Positions 54,388 through 64,000 of a stretch of DNA of 64,000 nt are shown here, one piece after another; the first letter of the stretch is position 1, and the number at the start of each line of letters is the position of its first letter. The position numbers and the translations under genes were made by a program. The stretch is from assembly GCA_964023205.1 (NCBI GenBank), contig OZ026840.1, positions 29,454,064-29,518,063 of the forward strand, in the 5' to 3' direction. The notes under the pieces are model-generated. The model had not been told where the DNA came from. It worked only from the letters and a program-made list of their open reading frames with translations, and did no database searches. The stretch comes from Lutraria lutraria (Eukaryota; Mollusca; Bivalvia; Venerida; Mactridae).

Positions 54388-55985
54388 TCACTGAGGGTTA
54401 ATGTTCTGATAACAACACTTCATTGGCAGTTTAATGTCTGCATCATTGTCTCTACATGCTTTATTCAGTTGGTCTGCTTTAAGGCAAGCAACACTGTTAT
54501 AATCTTTCAAAATGAGTAGATGTTCTCTTTCTGAAAGAAAATAAGCATACATTATAAAATGGAAGTAATAACAATGACTACAAAGTAACTAACTCTGTTT
54601 TCAATATACAATATGAGAAGCTCTGCCTGATTAATTATAATATAATAGCTTCTTTTGATTTATGAAAATTCAATATGTGTGGCATGGGCTTGCACCCCAG
54701 TATAGACCTAAAAATATTGAAAATTTAATTCCTCAAATTGACAGTCCTTTTATTGTTATATAAATGTCAATTACATAAATACTTTTTATACTTACAAAGT
54801 TTAATGTAAACTTTGACAATATGCTTCCAATACTGAACACTATATGAATGCGACATGCTTCGATTACTGTTCACCAAACTACCAATAAATACACACTTCA
54901 AAGACTCTGAAATAGGAATATCAATCATACAGCAAGCTTATTTTTCAATATAAATTTCAGTTCACTGATCTCAGTTCAGTCAGTTGATCTAATGTCAAAT
55001 AGATTTACTTGCTATATCTGAGCCCATTATCTTCCGAAACTAGTTTAAGTACAGAGAGATAACATACAATTGTATGTTTTGTTTGCATTTAGTAATCAGG
55101 TATATATGCACAAAAACATGGATAACAACAGGCAGCGAGCAGCGGTTCATACCAGAAGCATCTGTACATCAAACACTACCTGAACTATCCTGTATCTCGA
55201 AGAGTTTTCAAAAGGCAAAAAATCTGCCAGACATTCAGACTGATAAATTTAAGCTTGAACATTCTGTCGGGACGAAAGGAACTCTGTCATGTGGTTAACA
55301 AGTATATATGTATATACATCAGATTAATAAGAAGCCGGACAACTGGTTTGGTGAGAGAAGACTCTTTAACAGGCTAACACACAATCTAGCGGACAAGTCC
55401 TTCGGTATGGCGCCTTTCGCGAAGTTTGATCACATATCTATATTTCAAATGGATCTGTATTTGTTTGATACATGTAACATACTGTGATACAATGATTATT
55501 TATAATAGTCTATGACTGTAACAGTTACGATGTTGTGTGTGAAAGTAAATTAAAAAAGAACAAGATTCTGATTCCTACAATCTAAGTCAGTTGGCATAAC
55601 CAGAGACATATCTGGCATAATGACGTATTTTTTAATGTCACTACATGTATGTTATATGCATATTATGATCATGCCACTCGATTTTATGACTGAATATATT
55701 GAAATCAGACATCAAAATACAGTAAAATTAACAGTTTTTTAAGGATAAACAAAAATTTACAAACATTTGTTTACATTACCCCACCCATCGTTAACGCTTG
55801 ACATCAAATTTGTTTAACGAGGTTTTGACGTTTGTAACTCTTTTTAAACTGTAAATTGTGTGTTAACTTAACGAAATTGATAGGTATTATTAAATACTTA
55901 CATTCATTCTTGTCTAATGTTCCAATCAATTAGTGTTTTAGGCTCAAATTGTAAATAACCGTTCTCTTGTTTTTCTACATGGAAA
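54388..55985 (-). pseudogene. Decayed spliced minus-strand gene, product unrecognised
   Basis: A first exon (about 55985-55902) follows the inverted promoter-like module and ends ATGAAT|GTAAGT. Two further exons have good signals: 54796-54906 (SLKCVFIGSLVNSNRSMSHS, then YWKHIVKVYIKL) and 54388-54530 (REHLLILKDYNSVACLKADQ, then LNKACRDNDADIKLP and stop TGA 54388-54390). Joining them creates TAA at the junction in the best frame. The exon connecting 55902 to 54906 is not seen. The composition looks coding. Could be a host gene or transposon remnant. Confidence 0.4.
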
Positions 55986-55987
55986 CG

Positions 55988-56022
55988 AAACCGGAAGTCA
56001 CCATGCCGCAAAGGATTATGGG
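55988..56022 (-). promoter_or_regulatory. Promoter-like module (right copy of a perfect 35-bp inverted repeat)
   Basis: Exact inverse of 49404-49438. A minus-strand exon starts on one side and a plus-strand spliced unit (56100-58064) on the other, so it may be bidirectional. Confidence 0.55.
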
Positions 56023-56749
56023 ATTCTGGAATAAGGCGACGAATCAATAGGACGTGATTTCATTGGTTGATTTTAACCTCACACAAAGGGCGCTCAGGTC
56101 GACTTTTGAACTCTGTTGTTGACAAACAAGAAAATGAATGCGATTTTGTGTTGGGTTTCTGTAGTATACACGCTAAGGGCCACCTTTCGCCAAGGAAGTA
56201 GATGACTACGCTATCGGGGACCACGTCAAGTCGAAGTTCCAGGGCAAAACCTACGCCACCAAATAAGAAATAGGCGGTAAGTTAATATTTTTTCCACGAA
56301 TTCGCGAAAATGCATGAATTTGAACATTCAGTCATACTGCTGTTCCTTTTAACGTTGAAATTAATGATCAAGTTTATATCTTTTGCTAGTAGAAAGGTTT
56401 TTGACGATGATGCTTGCATTACATTGCAACTTAAACTGATACATGTATGTTTTTTCCTTACGCTGAAAAGTCATGAATTTAATGATACATTTATCCCTAC
56501 ATCTCCAAATTATTTATTTTCAAAGCTAATCGAGGGGCCCTGAACAAGACAAACAATCGAGTCGATGGTGGTTTCAAAGTGGATCTTTCAAGTAAGTCAA
56601 TATTTGTGCTCTCACTGCTCTGTTTCAAATTTATCATTTTATGTATGTAGTGTGTCTGATTATTTGCAAGGGCATTATGCATAGTATACACAATAGTGAA
56701 AAAGTCAACTTATCATCATGTAGCAGTGTGGTATATTGTACTCATAAAT

Positions 56750-56824
56750 TGGCTGGGCTATAATTCACCTATTAGCGTCTGGCTTGCAAGCAGGAGGTCG
56801 CGGGTTCGAGTCCCGCACCAGGTG
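56750..56824 (+). repeat. tRNA-like sequence, probably a pseudo-tRNA
   Basis: Excellent T-arm (GCGGGTTCGAGTCCCGC) and a possible anticodon loop CTTGCAA (UGC, Ala). The D-arm and A-box are poor and the acceptor strands do not pair, so this is not called as a functional tRNA. Confidence 0.5.
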
Positions 56825-57339
56825 CATTATTTTCCTCCTCCTATTACAATCTTGTCCATTGGTAAATTATAGCACAACAGAGCATTAATTGGGTTAAATA
56901 AGGATAGCAGAAACTAAAATTTAAAACCTCTAAATGGTGTCTTATAATTTTTGAAGGAATTAGCTTTTTATCGTTCCTAATGTCGTAAAATGTACTAAAT
57001 TTTAGTATACCCAGCTCCAAGTCAGACTCAGAGATGAGTAGAGGACACAAGCAAACCCCAGTAGCATGGCAAAGCAAGACAACAACAATGTAAAAGACCA
57101 TTCTGATGTGCTGCGGCCTAAACAGACCACCCCACTTGGTATGTGAGTATTATTATACCCCACACAAATGACATTTGAGAGGGGTATAAAAAGGTTAAGG
57201 TTTGCTTTATTATTTTGTCACCCCTGTTCAAAGGGCCATCCAAGTTGGCTTATGGTTTTGTTTATTACAGTGTCACCCCTATTGAATGGGCCAGCCAAGT
57301 TGGCTTATAGTAAATGAGACACCTATCTTATGTTCACGC

Positions 57340-57690
57340 AGTACCTCTCGAATCCCTTCTCCTTTTGCTGGATGCCTGGCTGAGATTGGCCTACGGTAAC
57401 CATTTTTTAACTAGCTGGCGGCTCACCAACTAACCCAGTCACCACTGGGGTTCGAAACCTTCAATCTCCCGCTCCGAAAGCGGACACCCTAACCACTCGG
57501 CCATGGTTGCGGCTTTTGAGACACCAGTCTTATGTTTGCACAGTGCCTCCAGAATCCTTTCTTTTGCTGTGTGCCTGGCTATGATGGGCCTACTGTAACC
57601 ATTATTTAGCTACTCAGCCTAGCTGACAGTCTTCGAAACTTCAATCTCATGCTTCCAAGGCAGACACCCTAACCACTCGGCCAACAGTAT
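57340..57690 (-). mobile_element. Two tandem tRNA-headed SINE copies
   Basis: The minus strand reads CATGGCCGAGTGGTTAGGGT ... CGCTTTCGGAGCGGGAGATT ... GGTTTCGAACCCC, an Arg/Ser-type tRNA head. A second, more diverged copy follows at about 57530-57690. Confidence 0.7.
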
Positions 57691-59114
57691 ATTGGAGTCA
57701 CTCTGTTAGCTGGTCTGCTGTTGGTCAGTCCGTCCGCATACAAAATCACAAGTATGTGGAGAAAATTAGCTAAAATTTGGGCTTATTTCAGCTAGTTGCA
57801 GATTGAATTAGTTGAAACTTGAATTAAGAAATGGTAATATAGCTTTAGGTTTATTTTTCAAGTAATATTTTAACTGGTATTGAAGTATGTATTATAGGAT
57901 AGCATGATAATGGTTAATTGGTATTTTATAATCTTTGAAGAAATTATTTTTTCTGTGTACACTTTATGTAGTAAACTATGCTAAATTTTAGGAAGACCCA
58001 GCTCAACAATGAAATGACACTATTCTGATGTGCTGCAACCTTTAGAAGCAGACCGCCCCACTTGGTATGTGTATTTTATTATTATAACCAAGATATGGAA
58101 TATATGGGGGCTATATTGGATTTATGCTTGACAGTCAGTCAGAATGTGCATCTGAAGGCAAAATTTGTCTGGACATTTTCTCTGCAACTACATAAAGGAA
58201 CTCAATGAAACTACATGTACACAAAAGTGATAAAGTAGTAAGCCTCATAATTTGTGCCTGCATCAATTCAAATGAAAAAAGTGTTGAGTTGTTGTATTTG
58301 TGTGCTAGATTTTATTTTTATTACCTCTAACAAGTTAGTTCAAATTATGGCCCTGGGGTCAAGATTGGTCCGACCCCAGAGTTTATTTTATATAGAAAAA
58401 TTAAAAAATCTTCTTGTTCGAAACCACAGGGCCTAGAGCTACTTGAGATATTTTGTATGTAGCATTGTCTAGTGGACCACTTACAAGTTTGCTCATATTA
58501 TGGCCCCTGCCCAGGAGTTTATTTCATAAAGGATAATTAAAAAATTCTTCTCATTTCAAACCACTGGTCATAAAGCTTAGATATATAATCGGATGTAGCA
58601 TATCCTCTGCTGAGTTTGTTTAAAATATTGCTCTATCAGACTATGGTCAAAATTTACTCTGCCCCGCGGGTTACTCTGATGTTGGCTTATAAAGTTATAT
58701 AGGAAAAAATTTAATGAATCTTGTCTGAAATTGCAAGGCCTGGAGATAAGATATTTTGTATGTGACATTATTTAGTGGCCACCTGTCATGTTTTTCAAAT
58801 TTTTGAATTGGGTACCATAAAAAAATTGGCCCTGTCCCCAGGTCATTTGATTTTACATAGGCTCATGATGTTTTCCTCTTAGGGTCTTTTTTCTGGTGAG
58901 CCATGATGACCTTCTTCTTGACTTAAGTCTTAGCCTAATGTAGGTTTTGATTAATTAATAACCCATGAAATATTGCATGGATTGATTTTATACTTTACAT
59001 GAAGGTGTATCTTAATAAAATTCTGATCTAATTTGAAACCCAGTAAAATCTGAACCTTTTTACAGGAGTTATGTTATGGAGGCCCCTTTTTAGTCCCCTG
59101 CCAAACCGGAGGGG

Positions 59115-59740
59115 ATTTTTTGTCATCTGTCCAAAATAGTTTTTAGATGATTACTTCAGTTACGGATGACAGATTTTAATGAAAATTGACATTTGGATAG
59201 CTATGGGGAGAATGCATTTGGGGTCAAATATACAGGTCACTGTTATGAAAAATAGAAATTTGGTTTCCAGATAATAACTTCAGTTTGGGGTGATGGGTTT
59301 CAATGAAAGTTGGTATATGGATAGCTTAGGGGATTACCTATAGTGGGGACGCATTTGGGGTCAAAAGGTCAAATATCTAGGTCACTGTTACTAGAAATAG
59401 AAATTTGGTTTCCAGATAATAACTTCAGTTTGGGGTGATGGTTTTCAATGAAAGTTGGTGTATGGAGAGCTTAGGGGATAACCTAGAGTGGGATTGCATT
59501 TGGGCTCAAAAGGTCAAATATCTAGGTAACTGTTATTAAAAATAGAAATTTGGTTTCCAGATAATAACTTCAGTTAGGGGTGATGGATTTCAATGAAAGT
59601 TTGTGTATGGATAGCATAGGGGATAATCTAAAGTGGGATTGCATTAGGGGTCAATAGGTCAAATTTCTAGGTCAGTGTTACTATAAATAGAAATTTGGTT
59701 TCCGGATGATAACTTAAGCTCACTTGTTCATTTAGACAAA
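59115..59740. repeat. Tandem array of about 146-bp units (4 copies)
   Basis: Units repeat GAAATTTGGTTTCCAGATAA, then CTTCAGTT.GGGTGATGG; marker positions 59261, 59407, 59551 and 59697. Confidence 0.85.
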
Positions 59741-60407
59741 CTTTATCATCATTAAAAAATCTAGACAGATGCTGCTGAATAAACATCAGCTAATATTCCA
59801 ATGATAGGTACTGGGAGGGGGTTTGTATGGCATGCATTACTGACGGTTAGCTTGTTTACTTAAATCTTAGCCTAATGTAGGTTTCTGATCAATAACTCAA
59901 GGATTATTTCATTGATTGATTTAATATATCACACAATAGTGTATCATAATAAGTAACAGGTCAAGTTTTTATACCCATTAAAATAAAACATTTTCATATG
60001 AGTTATGGACTCTTTTTAGGGAAGCTGGTTAGGATTAACTGCCCTCCACATACTGAAAATGGCATTAAATCTGAAGAAATATATTCTTTCATCACTTATC
60101 AATGGAATATAATTTGTTATTTCATCTTTATAGAACACCATAATTATCTAAATGTTTCTTAATTTACAGGAGTGATCTCTAAGAAATTTCAGCCATATGT
60201 AAGCTGTTATGTTGAAGAAAAATGACAGGAGCCCTCAGACGACTCATGGTCATGTTTGCCTAAGAATGTGTCTACAGTAAGACCCTTAATGGGCATATCT
60301 TGTACAAACTTTAACAAACTTAATTTGTCATTTATTACCATTTTATATATTTTTAACCAGGTTTTCATAAGAATGCCGAAAAGGGCGGGCGGATGGGATG
60401 GCTGCGT

Positions 60408-61040
60408 CAAACAGGCAGTGTCCGATCAATAACTTAAGTTTGGATTGACCAATCTTGACCAAACTTGGTATGTAGGATCCTTGAATGAAAAACTAGCCTG
60501 GGATTTTATTTGTGGTCTGTGTGGTCAAGGTCACTGCTACTAAAAATAGAAAATCAGTGTCCGGTCAATAACTTAAGTTTGGAATGACCAATGTTGATTT
60601 AATTTGGTATGTAGCATCCTTAAATCAAAACCTCACTTGGGATTGTATTTGGTGTCTGTGGGGTCAGGGTCAATGTCACTGTTACTAAAAAAATAGAAAA
60701 TCAGTGTCTGGTCAATAACTTAAGTTTGGAATGACCAATGTTGATTAAACTTGGTATTTAGCCTCCTTGAATCAAAACCTTGCACTAAGGTCCAGTAGGG
60801 TCAAGGTCACTAAAAATAGAAAATCAGTTTCTGGTCAATAACTTGAGTAAGGATTGAGATATTGCAATGAAATTTTGTGTTGGTAGCTTACATCCAGTCC
60901 ATGCTTTTGTATTGAATCAAGGGCCTGTAGGGTCAAGGTCACTGTTACTAAATACAGAAATCAGTTTCCGTTCAATTACTTAAGTTTGGAATGACTAATC
61001 TTGACTAAACTGGGTATTTAACAACCTTGCATGAAAGCTT
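60408..61040. repeat. Second tandem array of 124-146-bp units (5 copies)
   Basis: AATAACTTAAGTTTGGA recurs near 60428, 60567, 60713, 60837 and 60973, with GGGTCAAGGTCAC and AAAATAGAAAATCAGT. Shares the AATAGAAA...AATAACTT.AGTTTGG frame with the array at 59115-59740, so both come from one ancestor. Confidence 0.8.
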
Positions 61041-61609
61041 AGCTTGAAATTAATGTTAACTTATTAGTCGCACTGGAAACTGAACCACTGATTCTTGAGT
61101 ACTGTGGTATTAAAGCCTTGGAAAACCTGGTTTTGTGGCACTGCCACGTTTCTTGTTATATGCTTGTAGTGATAATAACAGTATGTTTGGTTCTCATAAA
61201 TTATTGATATTGTAAATAATAATGTCTTTCATATGATATGATAAAAATGAATTTTCATATTTTCCCTGTTTGTTTTTTATTTCATTAAATATTTTATTTG
61301 TATAAGCATTATAAGTGATTACTGTTAATATTTTCGATTGTTCTGTTTCTGTAAACCATTATTTAGCAGAAGGATGTAAGCTTGTCTTTAATCAAAAAAA
61401 GGTCAAGCTGATGAGATCATTGGGTTGTTTTCTAGAAAAGTGTTGAAAGGTGCAAAAAAATGAGCGAAAGTGCATGCAACAAAAAAGTGACTAATTCAGT
61501 TTAGGATTGGTATGGTATATAGCCCTCCTTTTTTTAAAATCAAAATGCATTTTAATTTGATTCTTTCAAGCTAGAAAAGAGGTGGTCAGTTTTACTGAAG
61601 CCATATTGC

Positions 61610-62255
61610 CTCTTTAACAAAAGACACACAAAAAACAACATAAACTGACTTTCTAAAAAAACGCATAAAAACCCACTTTAACACAAAAAAACCCACAAAA
61701 ACTCATTTTTCAAAAGCGCAGAAAAACACAAAAACTCATTTCTGAAAAAGACACATTAAAACGCACTTAAACTAACTTACTAAAAAAACGCAGAAAAACC
61801 CACAAAAACTCACTTATGAAAGACACCTTAAACCGCAGTTAAACCAACTTAATACAAAAAGCGCAGAAAAACTCACTTCTGAAAAAGACACATTAAAACG
61901 CTGTTAAACCAACTTCCTACAAAAAAAAAAACGCAGAAAAACTCACTTTAGAAACCCAGTTAAACGCAGAAAAAACCTACTTACTGTGGAAAAACACAGT
62001 AAAACCAAAAAAAAAAAACTTATTAGAAAAAACTAACTTAAACCCTTAAAAACCAACTTACCAAAAACACGGTTAAATCCACAAAACACTGGTAAAAACG
62101 TACCAAGTGGGTTCTTTTGTTAGTAATAAGTAGGTTATTCTGTGTTTTTTCTGTGTTTTTTTTCTAGCTCTTGCGGTAAGCTAAAAAGACGCACTTAAAC
62201 CAACTACCAATACCGCTTGGTTAAACCGTGTTTAACGCACTTGTTTCGGAAGGGT
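61610..62255 (+). repeat. Degenerate (AAAAAC.CAC)n-type repeat, inverted partner of 47100-47530
   Basis: AAAAACTCACTT, CACTTTAACACA and TTAAACCAACTT motifs. The end CACTTGTTTCGGAAGGGTA abuts the segmental duplication at 62255. Confidence 0.75.
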
Positions 62256-64000
62256 ATGGAACGGAATTAGTACAAAAATTAGATCGTTCCTTCTGACATG
62301 ATATCTTGCACTGTTACGTGCATCGCATGCAAAACTGACATAGACATTTCATACTATGCGTTGACTTCATTTAAATGTATAAATATTGTTTACAGTATAT
62401 ATCTAATTAATTAAATACAATATGATAACGCGTTTAGTTTTGATTAAGTAATTAATTGAACAACTGCGGTTATTTAACACGAAATAAACACTATGTACAT
62501 ATAGATATCACGATGTATATTAGTTGGTGGTTGCATTTAATGCGTTCATTCAGGTTAATTGATAGCCTATCCACATATTATTACAAGAAATCCTCGGGGA
62601 TCGGTAACCCGCTGATAGGTTGCAGGTTTGAATCTCGGTTCCGCCTTTCGCTATTTCAGGGACACTTTTTTAGTTTCCTCATCCAAATAACAGGGCCAGA
62701 ACTGTGTTAAGAAAATCACAAGAAACGGGTAAGGCGTGTAGCGGTGCTTTACACGATAAAAATGTTGAAAAAATATTCGAAATAAGAGTAAGGGTACAAA
62801 TGCCTGGTTTACCTGTATATTATCTCCCCTCTCTCAATGGGGCGTGCTCTGAAGTGATCAAACAAACAAACGAACGAACGAACGAACGAACGAACGAACA
62901 AACAAACAATCAATCAATCAATCAATCAAACAAACAAACAGCACTTATGGACAACCTAAATATTTGAGGCTATAACAATCATGCAGTTATCTTCGAACCG
63001 GTTTTCGACATCTACTTCATGTCTCAACGGAATGTATTTCAATATAATTTCGAATTCATAGCTTTGTTTACATATCATGCTTCTTTATGCATCAAATACG
63101 CCACGTTACGCCTAAAAGCATGCGTAAAATTATAATATATCGTAGTTTTGTAAGCCCAGGGTCATATGAGGCGGAAAGCTTACCGAACCATCGTTCCTTG
63201 GAAGAACCAGTACTAGACTCCATTCCTTCGTAAGCAACTGCCTACTTCTCACATGAAGAGACATGTTCAGTAGCGGGGCACGAACCCACGACCCTCTATC
63301 AGTGAGAGGTTACAGTGATTTGAAGTCAGCGATTTTAACCTCTCGACCACGGAGACGGGTCTATACAATCAAACCTGTGTTTACGGCCACCTCCGAATAC
63401 TAGTAAAATCCAACCCGTGAATACATAAAGGCAATCCTATTAAAAATCGTCATTGGTAATATAGAACGAAATGACTTCAGAATAAAGACAACCTGTCAAT
63501 GAAGGCCATTAACTATGTCTTTTATAATGGTGGTCTTTATTCACAGGTTCGTCTGTACATTAAATATCTAGATTGCAATCCACCTGAAATATTTTATCCA
63601 ACAGTGCGCTGCCGAATTCTAAGTATTTTAAAGGTGGCCAGATGTTGACAGATTTGATTGTACATTTAATTTGAATACCTGGATTATTTCATTTAACAGT
63701 GCGCTGCCGCATTCCAAGAGGACAACAGTATGAATCTTCCATCTATCGGCCGATGTTTGGACCGGTACAAAGGACTTACCGGCCCATGGAGCGCATTCGT
63801 CATATGACAAGAATAATCGTTGTTTGTAAGAAAGATATATACCATGATGCTTTAAGACGTACACATAAGACTAAATGAGTCAATGGAGATTGGATTCCAG
63901 TATTGCCAAGTTGTGAAGGTATTTCTTTTTTAAATCACGGACATCTTACATTTTGTCCGAGAAGGTTGGGTCTTGTGGAGGGGCGTGGTAAATCATGTAC
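62255..64000 (+). pseudogene. Segmental copy of the sushi-PLAT-PAN gene 5' part
   Basis: Copy of 20552-22350, beginning a few bases after the exon 1 donor, so the signal-peptide exon is absent. Includes the C SINE (62590-62855), (AACG)n and (AATC)n runs, B SINE (63150-63360), M MITE (63362-63557) and sushi exon 1 (63700-63918, same 219-bp length and borders). The third sushi Cys codon TGT is TGA at 63876-63878. The copy continues past the right edge, so later exons are unknown. Probably non-functional. Confidence 0.8.
63700..63918 (+). pseudogene. Nonsense-bearing copy of sushi exon 1
   Basis: Acceptor TTTAACAG and donor GAAG|GTATTT are conserved relative to 22050-22268. There are a handful of substitutions and a Cys-to-stop change within TKCVNGDW. 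Confidence 0.88.

Larger units (their letters stand above)
56100..58064 (+). ncRNA. Spliced, probably non-coding transcription unit
   Basis: Exon-like segments with consensus borders: about 56100-56276 (GGCG|GTAAGT), 56526-56591 (TTTTCAAAG acceptor, CAA|GTAAGT), 57006-57138 (ATTTTAG acceptor, CTTG|GTATGT) and 57992-58064 (ATTTTAG acceptor, CTTG|GTATGT). The last two are diverged copies of each other. All frames are broken after joining. The nearest to coding is DDYAIGDHVKSKFQGKTYAT then a stop, which looks like part of a Tudor or chromo-like barrel and may be a remnant. Transcription is inferred from splice signals only. Confidence 0.35.
58065..61609. other. Intergenic DNA between spliced units and the right-hand repeats
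   Basis: Contains the two related tandem arrays listed separately and a family D-like tail near 60020 (GGAAGCTGGTTAGGATTAAC). No coding exon supported. Confidence 0.5.

Noticed and set aside
55074..55298. 74-codon plus-strand open frame with coding-like composition
   Set aside because: Lies within the intron region of the decayed minus-strand gene; no splice partners or recognisable domain.
56750..56824. Functional tRNA-Ala(UGC)
   Set aside because: Only the T-arm and B-box are good; D-arm, A-box and acceptor pairing fail.

Overview
This window looks like eukaryotic nuclear DNA from a repeat-rich, AT-rich invertebrate genome, most likely a mollusc and probably a bivalve (inference). The evidence is short exons with GT..AG introns, secreted multidomain genes (astacin, sushi, PLAT, PAN, Ly6/uPAR, thrombospondin-1), a B-box/NHL-like gene of the kind expanded in bivalves, and dense tRNA-derived SINEs, palindromic MITEs and minisatellites. 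I see no operons, CRISPR array, rRNA or intact tRNA. Exons were joined by hand from splice signals and reading phase, so the models are well supported at the domain level and less certain at their ends.

Layout. (1) 681-12818, minus: an astacin metalloprotease with signal peptide, propeptide, RRQKR cleavage site, zinc motif HEIGHALGFYHEH, Met-turn SVMHYG, and at least two sushi domains; it runs off the left edge. (2) 12819-20465: a gene-poor gap full of SINEs, MITEs and a 44-bp satellite. (3) 20466-26670, plus: a secreted protein with signal peptide, five sushi domains, a PLAT domain and a PAN/apple domain, followed by a poly(A) signal. It is divergent from the astacin gene and has the same style of four-cysteine sushi. 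(4) 27548-36644, minus: three Ly6/uPAR (LU) domains, a Thr-rich linker and a TSP1 domain; the first half of the third LU is out of frame. (5) 38036-40640, minus: a B-box/coiled-coil/propeller (TRIM-like, no RING) gene. A tandem copy of its surroundings (41340-42960) has lost the coding exons. (6) 43-62 kb: mostly non-coding or decayed. It holds a degenerate THAP-domain gene, a decayed minus-strand gene, a non-coding spliced unit with a duplicated exon, and large inverted repeats. (7) 62255-64000: a second, nonsense-bearing copy of the 5' part of gene 3, continuing off the right edge.

Genes 1, 3 and 4 encode secreted or surface proteins built from disulfide-rich modules. An extracellular-matrix, shell, mucus or immune role is possible, but the sequence does not decide. 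The most informative signals are structural: a possible SINE-derived exon in the astacin gene, exons whose phase only works if they are skipped, minisatellites made from transposon ends, a 35-bp perfect inverted promoter-like module, and duplications with decayed copies.
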